Below, piece after piece: positions 1 through 8,680 of a stretch of DNA of 64,000 bases (position 1 is its first letter; each line of letters opens with the position of its first letter). A program made the position numbers and the translations under genes. This stretch comes from Methylocystis echinoides (GTDB taxonomy: Bacteria; Pseudomonadota; Alphaproteobacteria; Rhizobiales; Beijerinckiaceae). The stretch is from NCBI RefSeq assembly GCF_040687965.1, contig NZ_CP156084.1, positions 124,001 to 188,000 of the forward strand, given 5' to 3'. Below the pieces are notes generated by a model. That model was not told where the DNA came from. It made no database searches and was given only the letters and a program-made list of their open reading frames with translations.

Positions 1-589
1 GAAGCCTCGCGCCGTCCGGCGTATGCACGACCTCCGGGTGAAACTGCAGCCCGAAATAGCGGCGCTGCTCGTCGGCGATCGCCGCCATGGGCGCGTTTTC
101 CGACGCGGCGATGACCCGGAAGCCTTCCGGTAAGTCCGTGACGCGGTCGCCATGGCTCATCCAGACCGTGGCGCTGGCGCCTGTGGCCCAGACGCCGTCG
201 AAGAGCGCGCTATGCTCCAGCGCCGTGATCTCGGCGCGGCCGAATTCGCGATGATGCCCGCCCTCGACCTTGCCGCCGAGTTGCGTCGCCATGGTCTGCT
301 CGCCGTAGCAGATGCCGAGCACGGGCACGCCCGACTCGAAGATCGCTTGCGGCGCGCGCGGCGAGCCTTCGTCGGTCACCGAGCACGGCCCGCCGGAGAG
401 GATCACCGCCTTGGGGCGGATCTCGGCGAAGGCGCGATCGGCGCGCTGGAAGGGCGCGATCTCACAATAGACGCCCGCTTCGCGCACACGCCGCGCAATG
501 AGCTGCGTGACCTGCGAGCCGAAGTCGACGATGAGAACCTTGTCGTGGCGGTCGGCGATGTCGTGGTGGAAGGTTTCGGCGGCGGTCAT
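1..589 (-). CDS. guaA: GMP synthase (glutamine-hydrolysing), N-terminal glutaminase part; cut by left edge
   Basis: GuaA converts XMP to GMP with glutamine-derived ammonia in the cytoplasm. About 196 N-terminal residues are visible. Residues 18-26 (VLIVDFGSQ) open a class I glutamine amidotransferase domain. The nucleophile Cys lies in LGICYGEQ, a sharply conserved motif, and the catalytic His lies in LQFHPEV near the window edge. The ATP-pyrophosphatase and dimerisation domains lie outside the window. The start is the ATG whose complement is at 587-589. The upstream gap holds palindromic repeats and then the DUF559 gene on the same strand. Confidence 0.95.
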   Translation of the reverse strand, partial: MTAAETFHHDIADRHDKVLIVDFGSQVTQLIARRVREAGVYCEIAPFQRADRAFAEIRPKAVILSGGPCSVTDEGSPRAPQAIFESGVPVLGICYGEQTMATQLGGKVEGGHHREFGRAEITALEHSALFDGVWATGASATVWMSHGDRVTDLPEGFRVIAASENAPMAAIADEQRRYFGLQFHPEVVHTPDGARL

Positions 590-617
590 GGGTTCTTTCG
601 GCGTCGCCCCCTCGTGT

Positions 618-641
618 CCCGCCCCCTTCGCGGGAGAGGGG
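618..641. repeat. Palindromic intergenic repeat, family A
   Basis: GC-rich inverted repeat with arms of the type CCCGCCCCC / GGGAGAGGGG around TTCGC. It belongs to the CCCTCTCCCGC...GCGGGGGAGGG family seen at many gene ends in this window. Confidence 0.6.
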
Positions 642-669
642 ACGCTCACGCCCGTGGTAGCTTCGTCTC

Positions 670-1086
670 TCAGCTATCACAGTCTAACTCCCTCTCCCGC
701 GCAGCGGGGGAGGGTTGGGGAGGGGGTAATCTGTCCTCAGCGCGCAGGCGGATCATCTCCAGCACGCCCTCGAACTCTGCGTAAACCTGCCCGTTGGTGA
801 ATCGCAAGACCGAAAATCCATTCTTCGCGAACCATCTGTCGCGGAGACCGTCGCGCAAAAGCTCGGAGTCGTCGGTGGAATGCGTGGCACCATCGAGCTC
901 CACGACGAGTTTGAGAGCGTGGCAGAGAAAGTCAGCAACATAGGGACCACAAGGAGCCTGCCGGCGGAAGTGCAAAGCCTTGAAGCGATGGCCGCGGAGC
1001 GCATGCCAGAGCTTACGCTCCGCTTCGGTCATCTCCCGGCGAAGCTTCCGGGCGAAGGCAATCTTTGGAAGTTTGCCCTTCTCCAT
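670..1086 (-). CDS. DUF559 domain protein (Vsr-like endonuclease fold)
   Basis: This 138-residue protein matches the DUF559 family, which has a very-short-patch-repair-like PD-(D/E)xK nuclease fold. Visible marks are the N-terminal [15 protein letters not shown] segment, then VADFLC and VVELDG, which supply the acidic D...ExD pair expected for metal binding, and a final FEGVLEMI helix. The physiological substrate is unknown for the family. The last ~20 residues ([13 protein letters not shown]...) are not domain sequence: they are translated from a family A palindromic repeat at 688-726, so the original C-terminus was probably shorter. It lies alone between two repeat-containing gaps. Confidence 0.8.
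   Translation of the reverse strand: MEKGKLPKIAFARKLRREMTEAERKLWHALRGHRFKALHFRRQAPCGPYVADFLCHALKLVVELDGATHSTDDSELLRDGLRDRWFAKNGFSVLRFTNGQVYAEFEGVLEMIRLRAEDRLPPPQPSPAARERELDCDS
688..726. repeat. Palindromic intergenic repeat, family A (inside the 3' end of the DUF559 gene)
   Basis: Near-consensus copy: CCCTCTCCCGC-gca-GCGGGGGAGGG followed by TTGGGGAGGGGG. It is almost identical to the copy at 49951-49990. It overlaps the last codons of the DUF559 gene. Confidence 0.75.
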
Positions 1087-1088
1087 CG

Positions 1089-1126
1089 CCCCCTCCCTGC
1101 CCCTCCCCCGCTTTGCGGGAGAGGGG
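1089..1126. repeat. Palindromic intergenic repeat, family A
   Basis: CCCCTCCCTGCCCCTCCCCCGC...GCGGGAGAGGGG copy, inverted relative to 688-726. It sits immediately upstream of the DUF559 start, so it lies in the gap between that gene and the RsmB-type gene. Confidence 0.65.
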
Positions 1127-1153
1127 ACGCTCGCGACGAAGCTTAGCTGAACC

Positions 1154-2470
1154 TTATCCTTCCGCGAAGCGGGAGAAGGGTCGGGAGTTCCGCATCAAAC
1201 ACACATAAAACCCATCCGTCCGGCTCGTCGCCGGCGAAAGCCTGATCCCCCGCCCATGTGGCGAAGCGAAGCGGGCAAGGTCGGGAAGCCCCGCGCCTTC
1301 CGCCGTCTCCTGGGCCGAAAGAGCGGCAAAGTCAGGATTCGCGCTGAGAAACGCCTCGACCTGCACTTCGTTCTCGTCGATCAGGAGCGAGCAGGTCACA
1401 TAAGCGAGCCGGCCGCCGGGCTTCACGAAGCGCAGGGCCTGCTCGAGCAGCGCCGCCTGCTCCTTGAGCCGCAATTCCAGCGCGCCGGGCGCGAGGCGCC
1501 ATTTGGCGTCGGGGTGGCGCCGCCAGGCCCCGACGCCGGTGCAGGGCGCGTCGATCAGGACGAGGTCGCAGCGCCCGGCGAGATCGGAGAGGACATCCGC
1601 CTTGCCCTTCGGCTGGCGCACCTGAATGTTGCGCGCCCCCGCCCGCTCCAGCCGCTCGTGGATCGGCATCAGCCGGCGCCCGTCGGCGTCATAGGCGTAG
1701 AGCTGCCCGCGATTATGCATCTGCCCGGCCAGCGCCAGCGCCTTGCCGCCGCCGCCGGCGCAAAGGTCGAGAACCTGCTCGCCCGGCGCGGCGGCGCATA
1801 AAAGAGAGGCGAGCTGCGAGGCCTCGTCCTGCGGCTCGACCAGACCCTTCACATAAGCTGTTTCGGCGGGGAGCGCCGGCCCCCGGCCCTGCCCGGCCTC
1901 TATGCGCAGGCCGATCGGCGAGAGCGGCGTCGGGGATGGATTGAGATGCGAGAGCTTCGCCATAGCTTGCTCGCGGGAGCCCTTGAGGATGTTGACGCGC
2001 AGATCGACGGGCGCGCGCGTGGCGAGCGCGGCGCCCTCCGCGGCCGCCTGCACGCCAAAGGCGGCGGCGAAGCGCTCTGTGAGCCACTCCGGATAATCGC
2101 CGCGCACATGTGCGGGCGCGTCCGCGAGCGTCGCCGTGTCGAGCCGCTGGCGCTCTTCTTCGGTCAGCGGCGCCGGAGCGTGGCGCTCTCCCGAGCAAAG
2201 CGCGGCGATGGCGTCGACGTCGAGCCCCCGCGCCTCCCGCAGCGCCCCGAGCATGGTCGCGCGCGGCGTCTCCGCGCCCATGATCCACCGCGCGGACGAA
2301 AGCTTGCGCAGCGCGTCGAAGACGAGGCTGGCGATCGCGGCGCGGTCCTTCGAGCCCGCGAAGCGATGCGACGCCCCCCAGTCCTTGAGCGCCTCGGCGG
2401 CGGGGCGGCGGCGCTGCGCGAGATCGGCCAGAACTTCAATGGCGGCGGAGATATGGGCGGCAGGGGTCAT
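1154..2470 (-). CDS. RsmB/NOP-family 16S rRNA (cytosine-C5) methyltransferase
   Basis: A SAM-dependent RNA m5C methyltransferase of about 438 residues. An N-terminal RNA-binding NusB-like region is followed by the catalytic domain with the SAM-binding LDLCAGGGGKALAL motif, the LIDAPCTGVGAWRRHPD segment containing the PC motif, and the catalytic TCS (LAYVTCSLLIDENE). I chose the ATG at 2468-2470 because the conserved sequence starts there (MTPAAHISAAIEVL); the open frame upstream has no family similarity. The last ~9 residues (RPFSRFAEG) are read from a palindromic repeat. RsmB itself methylates C967 of 16S rRNA in E. coli; the exact target here is not certain. Confidence 0.88.
   Translation of the reverse strand: MTPAAHISAAIEVLADLAQRRRPAAEALKDWGASHRFAGSKDRAAIASLVFDALRKLSSARWIMGAETPRATMLGALREARGLDVDAIAALCSGERHAPAPLTEEERQRLDTATLADAPAHVRGDYPEWLTERFAAAFGVQAAAEGAALATRAPVDLRVNILKGSREQAMAKLSHLNPSPTPLSPIGLRIEAGQGRGPALPAETAYVKGLVEPQDEASQLASLLCAAAPGEQVLDLCAGGGGKALALAGQMHNRGQLYAYDADGRRLMPIHERLERAGARNIQVRQPKGKADVLSDLAGRCDLVLIDAPCTGVGAWRRHPDAKWRLAPGALELRLKEQAALLEQALRFVKPGGRLAYVTCSLLIDENEVQVEAFLSANPDFAALSAQETAEGAGLPDLARFASPHGRGIRLSPATSRTDGFYVCLMRNSRPFSRFAEG
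1157..1186. repeat. Palindromic intergenic repeat, family A (inside the 3' end of the RsmB-type gene)
   Basis: Diverged copy (CCTTCCGCGAAGCGGGAGAAGGGTCGGG) that encodes the last residues of the preceding minus-strand methyltransferase gene. Confidence 0.55.
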
Positions 2471-2544
2471 AAAGGGTTTTCCGGGCGAAGGGCGGACGTC
2501 CGCGTCGGCTTTACAGCGGCCGGCGGCCGCGCGCCCGCGAAAGG

Positions 2545-3525
2545 TTAGATCCGCGGGCGCCGCCGCGCGCCGATGCAGCGCACTGTGCTCGTCGCGGAGC
2601 GATAGACGAGGGTCTCGGTCTCGATGCGGCCCTTGTCGAACACGACCCCGTCGACCAGCGGGCCGTCGGTCACGCCAGTGACGCAGACCACGACGTCGCC
2701 CGTCACCATGTCGGCGACGCTGTATTTCTTGCGCGGATCGTCGAGGCCGTGGCGCAAAGCGCTGGCGCGTTGTTCGGGCGTCTCCAAGACAAGGCGGCCC
2801 TGCATCTGGCCGCCGGCGCAGCGCAGGACCGCCGCGGCCAACACGCCCTCGGGCGCGCCGCCCCGGCCCAGATACATGTCGACGCCGGTTTCCGTCGGGT
2901 CGGTCACGAAGACGATCCCGGCGACGTCGCCGTCGGAAATGAGTCGCACGCAGGCGCCCGCCTTGCGGCATTTGGAGATGATCTGGGCGTGACGCGGACG
3001 GTCCAGCACGCAGACCGTGATCTCGGCGGCCGGCACGCCCTTGGCCTCTGCCAGCGCGCGCACATTGTCGGCCGGGTCGCGGTCGAGATCGACGAGGCCC
3101 TTGGGATAGCCCGGACCGATCGCGATCTTGTCCATGTAGGAGTCGGGCGCATGCAGGAAGGAGCCGGACGTGGCGGCGGCGGCGATGGCGATGGAGCCGG
3201 ACATGTCCTTGGCGCAGAGCGTCGCGCCCTCGAGCGGCGCCACGGCGAGCTCGACATGCGGGCCCGCCGCCGCGCCGATCTCGGCGCCGACATGAAGGCG
3301 CGACGACTCGGCGTCGTCGCCTTCGCCGATCACGATGCGGCCGCGCACGGGCAGACGCGCCAGCTCCTCATACATGGCCTCGACCGCGGCGCGGTCCGCG
3401 CTCATCTCGTCGCCACGCCCACGCAGTCGCGCCGCCGCGACCGCCGCGCGCTCCGTGGCGCGGGCGAGCTCGATCGTAAGCAGGCGGTCGATGGACGCGG
3501 CGTCGAGCTGCGGTTTGAGTGTCAT
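2545..3525 (-). CDS. glpX: GlpX-type class II fructose-1,6-bisphosphatase homologue with altered active site
   Basis: 326 residues, collinear with GlpX over the whole length, starting at MTLKPQLDAASIDRLL and ending with the ETETLVYRS segment. Normal GlpX dephosphorylates fructose-1,6-bisphosphate (also sedoheptulose-1,7-bisphosphate in some bacteria). Here the DPxEGT motif reads APLEGAT, so the metal-binding Asp (Asp85 of E. coli GlpX) and the conserved Thr (Thr90) are both Ala, and GEGEIDEAPMLYIGE is replaced by a diverged GEGDDAESSRLHVGAE. The other ligands (SAD near residue 45, GEG, GGAPEG) remain. It lies 12 bases downstream of hom on the same strand, the usual Hyphomicrobiales arrangement. 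Family assignment is firm; phosphatase activity is doubtful. Confidence 0.85.
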   Translation of the reverse strand: MTLKPQLDAASIDRLLTIELARATERAAVAAARLRGRGDEMSADRAAVEAMYEELARLPVRGRIVIGEGDDAESSRLHVGAEIGAAAGPHVELAVAPLEGATLCAKDMSGSIAIAAAATSGSFLHAPDSYMDKIAIGPGYPKGLVDLDRDPADNVRALAEAKGVPAAEITVCVLDRPRHAQIISKCRKAGACVRLISDGDVAGIVFVTDPTETGVDMYLGRGGAPEGVLAAAVLRCAGGQMQGRLVLETPEQRASALRHGLDDPRKKYSVADMVTGDVVVCVTGVTDGPLVDGVVFDKGRIETETLVYRSATSTVRCIGARRRPRI

Positions 3526-3537
3526 GAGGCGGTGGGC

Positions 3538-4842
3538 CTATTCGCGCTCGATGCGGATGACCTGGGCGCGCGAGACGATCGTGCCATCCTGGAAAATAAG
3601 CTCCAGCGCCTCGCGGACGAGATGCTCGCTCGTCGCGTGCGTGATCAGGATCACGTCCACGCAAGCCCCGGGCGCGCCGCGACGGCCGCGCTGCATGATG
3701 CTCTCGAGCGAAATCTGCCGCTCCGCCATCCGCCCGGCGATCTTGGCGAAGGCGCCCGCCACGTCGCGCACCGACATGCGGATGTAATAGCCGCCCTCGT
3801 GGCGGCGCATCGGCGTGCGCTTGAGCTCGGAAAGCTGCGCCGACGGCAGGCCGAAGGGCGCAGAGCGCACGCCCTTGGCGATGTCGGCGATATCGGCGAC
3901 GACGGCCGAGGCGGTGGCGTCGCCGCCCGCGCCGGGACCGACGAGCGTCAATTCGTGCACCGCGTCGGCGTCGATCGTCACGGCGTTGAGCACGCCCATC
4001 ACCTGGGCGATCGCCGAGTTCTTGCTGACCATGGTCGGATGCACGCGCTGCTCGATGCCGTCCGCCGTGCGCTGAGCGACGCCCAGGAGCTTGATCCGGA
4101 AGCCGAGTTCGTCGGCGGCCTCGATGTCGGCGAGGCTGACGCGCTCGATGCCTTCAATATCGATCGACTGCGCCGAAATCCGCGTGCCAAAGGCGAGCGA
4201 GGTGAGGATCGCAAGCTTGTGCGCCGTGTCGAAGCCGCCGATGTCGAAGGTGGGGTCAGCCTCGGCGTAGCCGAGCTTCTGCGCCTCTTTCAGGCACTCC
4301 TCGAATGAGAGCTGCTCGCGCTCCATGCGCGATAGAATGTAATTGCAGGTGCCGTTGAGAACGCCATAGACGCGCTCGATCGAATTGCCGGCGAGGCCCT
4401 CGCGCAGCGTCTTCACGATCGGTATGCCGCCGGCGACCGAGGCCTCGAAGGACAGCGCGACATGCTTCTCCTCGGCGAGCTGCGTGAGATGCAGGCCATG
4501 CGCCGCGAGCAGCGCCTTGTTGGCGGTCACGACCGACTTGCCATGCGCGAGCGCGGTCTCGACGCTGGCGCGGGCAGGCCCTTCAGAGCCGCCGATCAGT
4601 TCGACGAAAAGGTCGACCTTTTCGGACGAAGCGAGCTTCACCGGGTCCGAGAAAAATTCCGCTCCAGAGAAATCGGCGTCGCGTTTCTTCGCCTGGTCGC
4701 GCGCCGAAACCCCGGTGACGACGATCCGTCGTCCGGTGCGCGCGGTCAGCGCCTCCGCCTGCCGGTGGAGCAGCCGCGCCACCGCCGCGCCGACCGTGCC
4801 GAGTCCCGCGATCCCGACGCGCAAAATCTCCGACATTTCCAC
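3538..4842 (-). CDS. hom: Homoserine dehydrogenase
   Basis: A 434-residue monofunctional enzyme that reduces aspartate semialdehyde to homoserine with NAD(P)H on the way to threonine and methionine. The N-terminal Rossmann motif GLGTVGAAVARLL is at residues ~10-25. The VTANKALLA segment and the substrate region with GVLNGTCNYIL follow, and an ACT regulatory domain (YIRMSVRDVAGAFAKIA) occupies the last ~80 residues, implying threonine feedback control. It is the first gene of a hom-glpX pair. Confidence 0.95.
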   Translation of the reverse strand: MEMSEILRVGIAGLGTVGAAVARLLHRQAEALTARTGRRIVVTGVSARDQAKKRDADFSGAEFFSDPVKLASSEKVDLFVELIGGSEGPARASVETALAHGKSVVTANKALLAAHGLHLTQLAEEKHVALSFEASVAGGIPIVKTLREGLAGNSIERVYGVLNGTCNYILSRMEREQLSFEECLKEAQKLGYAEADPTFDIGGFDTAHKLAILTSLAFGTRISAQSIDIEGIERVSLADIEAADELGFRIKLLGVAQRTADGIEQRVHPTMVSKNSAIAQVMGVLNAVTIDADAVHELTLVGPGAGGDATASAVVADIADIAKGVRSAPFGLPSAQLSELKRTPMRRHEGGYYIRMSVRDVAGAFAKIAGRMAERQISLESIMQRGRRGAPGACVDVILITHATSEHLVREALELIFQDGTIVSRAQVIRIERE

Positions 4843-5046
4843 CCTTCCGGGAAAAAGCGATCAACCCTGGGGCGCCCCCGCCCATGCGAAGCGCCTTGTG
4901 CACGATTTCAGTCAGGGGATCAAGGAAGAGCGCAGAGGGCCTGCGCCCCCTCTTTGGGCGTTGGCGCATGAAGCGCCCCATCGCCACTTCAGGTAGTATG
5001 AAGGAATGAAGGTCGCGCGGCGGCGTCGACCGAGCTGGGAGGTCCC

Positions 5047-5679
5047 ATGGCGGCGATCGACCTCGGCGGTCTGGCGACGGCTTTCGTCACTTTGCTCGTG
5101 GTCGTCGAACCGGCAGGCCTCGCGCCGATCTTTCTCGCCGCCACGGCGCGGGAGACGCCGGCCGCTCGGGCGCAGATTGCGGCCCGCGCCTGTCTCTACG
5201 CCTTCTTGATCCTGACCGGCGCCGCCTTTGGCGGGGCCGCCCTGCTCTCGGCCATGGGGATCACGATTCCCGCCTTCCGCATCGCCGGCGGACTGCTGCT
5301 GTTTTCGATCGCCTCCGAGATGGTGTTCGGCGTGCGCATCAACCGCGACGCCGCCACGGCGCATCGGGCCGTGGTCGAAAACGGCAAGCATATCGCCGCC
5401 TTCCCGCTCGCCATTCCGATGATGGCCGGCCCCGGCGCCATCACCGCGACGCTGCTGATCGCGGGCGACGCGCATGGCGATCCGGCGCGACTTGCGGCGC
5501 TGATCGGGGCAATTCTGGTGGTCGTCGCCATCTGCTGGGCGGTTTGTCGCCTGGCGACGCAGGTCGAGCGCCTCCTTGGCGCCTCGGCGAGCATTGTGAT
5601 GGAGAAGCTGGTCGGCGTGCTTTTGGCCTCGCTCGCCGTCCAGTTCGTCATGGACGGCGCGCGAAGCTTTCTGGCGTGA
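5047..5679 (+). CDS. MarC-family integral membrane protein
   Basis: 210 residues with about six hydrophobic segments typical of the MarC/UPF0056 family. Family marks are the first helix with VVEPAGLAPIFL and the central FPLAIPMMAGPGAITATLL motif. The molecular function of MarC proteins is not established, and the old link to multiple antibiotic resistance was not upheld. The start ATG follows GGGAGG with a four-base spacer. The gene is transcribed divergently from hom, separated by about 200 bases in which I see no other gene. Confidence 0.85.
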   Translation: MAAIDLGGLATAFVTLLVVVEPAGLAPIFLAATARETPAARAQIAARACLYAFLILTGAAFGGAALLSAMGITIPAFRIAGGLLLFSIASEMVFGVRINRDAATAHRAVVENGKHIAAFPLAIPMMAGPGAITATLLIAGDAHGDPARLAALIGAILVVVAICWAVCRLATQVERLLGASASIVMEKLVGVLLASLAVQFVMDGARSFLA

Positions 5680-5694
5680 GGCGCGCGCCGATCG

Positions 5695-6546
5695 CTAATG
5701 CGCGACGTCGCGCCAGATCATGCGCTTGGTGAAGTAAAGCAGCAGCGCGAAGACGATCAGGAAGGCGACGACGCCCTGGCCGATATGCTTGCGGGCCTCG
5801 AGATGCGGCTCGGCGACCCACATCAGGAAGGCGGTGACGTCCTTGGAATATTGATCGACCGTCTGCGGCGCCCCGTCGTCATAGGTGACGGCGCCGTCGG
5901 ACAGGGGCGGCGGCATGCCGATGCGGTTGCCGCTCATATACGCATTGTAATACTGCCCCTCCGGAACCTTCACGTCATGGGGAGGGTCGGTATAGCCTTC
6001 GAGCAGCGAGGCGATGTAGTCGACGCCATGCTCCTGATAGGACAGGCCGGGCAGCGCGTCGAGCAGGAAGGTCGGGAATCCGCGGCCATAGCCCCTCGCC
6101 TTGGCCAGGACCGACATATCCGGCGGATAGGCGCCCGACATGGCGGCGCGCGCCGCCTGCTCATTGGCGAAGGGCGGCGGGAAGCGGTCGCTCGGACGCG
6201 CCGGACGATCGTAATATTCGCCCGCGTCATTCGGACCGTCCTTGACCTTATAGGTTGCGGCGAGGGTCGCGACCTCCTTCTCGGTGAACTCCGGCCCGCC
6301 CGGCTGGCTCAGATTGCGGAACGCCAGCATTTTGATCGAATGGCAGGTCGAGCAGACTTCCTTATAGACCTTGAAGCCGCGACGCAGCTGCGCCTTGTCG
6401 TACTGGCCGAAGAACCCTGCGAAACTCCAGGAATGGACTTCCGGCTTCTTCTCGTGATGGCCCCCTTCCGCGAATGCCGGGGAAGCGAAAGCGGCGAGAA
6501 GCAAAGCGGCGCCCGAAAGGAAAGCCAGAATCGGTCTGCGGGTCAT
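5695..6546 (-). CDS. petC: Cytochrome c1 of the bc1 complex
   Basis: Membrane-anchored heme c subunit of ubiquinol:cytochrome c reductase that passes electrons from the Rieske protein to cytochrome c in the periplasm. It shows an N-terminal signal (MTRRPILAFLSG...ASPAFA), heme-binding CSTCHS near residue 70, a Met ligand in IGMPPPL, and a C-terminal anchor helix (VVAFLIVFALLLYF) ending RDVAH. I prefer the ATG at 6544-6546, which opens the signal peptide and follows AGGA by seven bases. An upstream ATG at 6586-6588 overlaps the petB stop and would add 14 residues. It is the last gene of petA-petB-petC. Confidence 0.93.
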   Translation of the reverse strand: MTRRPILAFLSGAALLLAAFASPAFAEGGHHEKKPEVHSWSFAGFFGQYDKAQLRRGFKVYKEVCSTCHSIKMLAFRNLSQPGGPEFTEKEVATLAATYKVKDGPNDAGEYYDRPARPSDRFPPPFANEQAARAAMSGAYPPDMSVLAKARGYGRGFPTFLLDALPGLSYQEHGVDYIASLLEGYTDPPHDVKVPEGQYYNAYMSGNRIGMPPPLSDGAVTYDDGAPQTVDQYSKDVTAFLMWVAEPHLEARKHIGQGVVAFLIVFALLLYFTKRMIWRDVAH

Positions 6547-6580
6547 CGAAGAGTCCTGTTGGGCAAACATGCGGCCGGCC

Positions 6581-7819
6581 TCAGACATGGGAGACCTCTC
6601 CCGTGGCGACGGCGGCGTCGATGGAGTCCGGCAGCGGCTCGGGCTTCTCGAATTTCGCGAGCAGCGGCAGGATGACCACGTAGTGCAGGAAATAATAGAA
6701 GGCGAAGAGGCGCGCGAGCCAGAGATAGACGCCCTCCGCCGGCTGCGCGCCGAGATAGCCGAGCCCGATGCAGACGGCCACGAACACCCAGTAGAATTTG
6801 CGGAACAGCGGGCGATAGCTCCCTGACTTCACCGGCGATCTGTCGAGCCAGGGCAAGGCGGCGGCGATCAGGATCGACAGGAACAGCGCGATCACGCCAA
6901 GCAGCTTGTTCGGGATGGCGCGCAGGATCGCATAGAAGGGCAGGAAATACCATTCCGGCACGATATGCGGCGGCGTCACCAACGGGTTCGCCTCGATGTA
7001 ATTGTCGGGATGGCCGAGATAGTTCGGCACGAAAAACGTCATCCAGGCGTAGAGCACCACAAAGGCGCCGATGGCGAAACCGTCCTTGAGCGTCGCATAG
7101 GGCGTGAAGGGCACCGTGTCCTTCTTGACGTTCTTCACCTCGACGCCGGTCGGATTGTTCTGCCCCGTCACATGCAGCGCCCAGACGTGCAGGGCGACCA
7201 CCGCCACGATGATGAAGGGCAGCAGATAATGCAGGGCGAAAAATCGGTTGAGCGTCGGATTGTCGACTGAATAGCCGCCGAGCAGCCAAGTGGTGATGGA
7301 CGGCCCCACCACGGGGATCGCCGTGAACAGATTGGTGATCACCGTCGCCGCCCAGAAGGACATCTGACCCCACGGCAGGACATAGCCGAGGAAGCCCGTC
7401 GCCATCATCACCATGAAGATGATGACGCCCAGGATCCACAGCACCTCGCGGGGCTCCTTGTAGGAGCCGTAATACATGCCGCGGAAGATATGGATGTAGA
7501 CGGCGAGAAAGAACATCGAGGCGCCATTGGCGTGCGCATAGCGCAGCGCCCAGCCCCAGTTCACGTCGCGCATGATCTTTTCGACGGAGTCGAAGGCGAG
7601 CGTGGTTTCGGCCGTGTAGTGCATGGCGAGCACCACGCCGGTGACGATCTGGGCGACCAGCATGAAGGATAAAATGGCGCCGAAGGTCCAGAGATAATTG
7701 AGATTCTTGGGCGTCGGATAGGCGACGAAGGCGTCATACATGAAGCTGATGATCGGCAGCCGGCGCTCCAGCCAACGGGCGAAGCCGCTCTTGGGCGTAT
7801 ATTGGGAATGTCCGCTCAT
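6581..7819 (-). CDS. petB: Cytochrome b of the bc1 complex
   Basis: A 412-residue multi-helix membrane subunit that carries hemes bL and bH and the two quinone sites. The heme-ligand His pairs lie in helices B and D ([29 protein letters not shown]...VALHVWALH). The Qo-site PEWY motif is intact ([17 protein letters not shown]). The protein is full length including the C-terminal helices. It lies between the Rieske gene upstream and cytochrome c1 downstream, with the downstream ATG at 6588 overlapping its stop codon. Confidence 0.97.
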   Translation of the reverse strand: MSGHSQYTPKSGFARWLERRLPIISFMYDAFVAYPTPKNLNYLWTFGAILSFMLVAQIVTGVVLAMHYTAETTLAFDSVEKIMRDVNWGWALRYAHANGASMFFLAVYIHIFRGMYYGSYKEPREVLWILGVIIFMVMMATGFLGYVLPWGQMSFWAATVITNLFTAIPVVGPSITTWLLGGYSVDNPTLNRFFALHYLLPFIIVAVVALHVWALHVTGQNNPTGVEVKNVKKDTVPFTPYATLKDGFAIGAFVVLYAWMTFFVPNYLGHPDNYIEANPLVTPPHIVPEWYFLPFYAILRAIPNKLLGVIALFLSILIAAALPWLDRSPVKSGSYRPLFRKFYWVFVAVCIGLGYLGAQPAEGVYLWLARLFAFYYFLHYVVILPLLAKFEKPEPLPDSIDAAVATGEVSHV

Positions 7820-7882
7820 GGAACTTTCTCGAATGCGTCAGGCGCGGCGAAGGGCGCGGGAAAGGCGGAAAAGGCGGCGGGC

Positions 7883-8413
7883 CTATCCGATCTTGATCTT
7901 CGTGTCGCTCAGGAAAGCATATTGCGGCACTTCGAGATTGCTCGGCGCCGGACCGCTGCGGATGCGGCCCGAAAGATCGTAGGTCGAGCCGTGGCAGGGG
8001 CAGAACCAGCCGTCGAATTCGCCGGCCTTGCCGGTCGGAATGCAGCCCAGGTGGGTGCAGACGCCGACGATGACGAGCCATTCCGGTTTCTGGACGCGTT
8101 TCGAATCGGGTTCGGGATCGGGCAGCTCGGCGAGCGGCACGTCTTCAGCCGCTTTGATTTCCTCGGGGGTGCGGTGGCGAATGAAGACCGGCTTGCCGCG
8201 CCATTTCACGGTCACGATCTGCCCGAGCGGGATGGCCGACAGATCGACTTCCGTCGAGGCGAGCGCCCGCGTCGAGGCGTCCGGGTTCATTTGCGAGATC
8301 AACGGCCAGACCATGCCGCCGGCGGCGACGACCGCGGCCGCGCCCGTGGCGATATAGAGAATGTCCCGCCGGCTCGGCTCCGCCGGCGCTTTTTGTGCGA
8401 TTCTATCGTTCAC
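7883..8413 (-). CDS. petA: Ubiquinol-cytochrome c reductase Rieske iron-sulfur subunit
   Basis: The [2Fe-2S] protein of complex bc1. It starts with a twin-arginine-type segment (EPSRRDILYIATGAAAVVAAGG), consistent with Tat export and a single N-terminal anchor. The two cluster-binding motifs CTHLGC and CPCHGS with their His ligands are present near the C-terminus. I chose the GTG at 8411-8413 because GGGAGAGG precedes it by about seven bases; an ATG at 8467 in the same frame lacks such a site. First gene of the petABC operon. Confidence 0.95.
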   Translation of the reverse strand: MNDRIAQKAPAEPSRRDILYIATGAAAVVAAGGMVWPLISQMNPDASTRALASTEVDLSAIPLGQIVTVKWRGKPVFIRHRTPEEIKAAEDVPLAELPDPEPDSKRVQKPEWLVIVGVCTHLGCIPTGKAGEFDGWFCPCHGSTYDLSGRIRSGPAPSNLEVPQYAFLSDTKIKIG

Positions 8414-8680
8414 GCCTTGACCTCTCCCAATCGCTGCGAGCAAAGAGCGCTTGGGCGACAAGCGCAAACTCGACTCAGAGCAATCGTTTCACTTTTACGC
8501 GCCGCGCGCCAGCCCGCAAGGCCACGGCCCGGCGAAAGCAGTTGAACCCCGCTCGCGCGCGGCTTATGTGGCGCCAATCCGCCATCATGTCCACTTGCGC
8601 GGGCCGGGAATCTTTGCCATTCGCCCTGTGTTTCCCGCCGCAGCGCACCATTCGCGTCGATTTGCCGCAAAGTCTGACAC

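Noticed and set aside
2749-4308. 519-codon open frame opposite glpX and hom
   Set aside because: It spans two confirmed genes in antisense and has typical shadow composition.
5006-5209. Open frame overlapping the marC-like start
   Set aside because: Arg/Pro-rich shadow of the MarC coding sequence; the MarC frame has a good ribosome site and clear family sequence.
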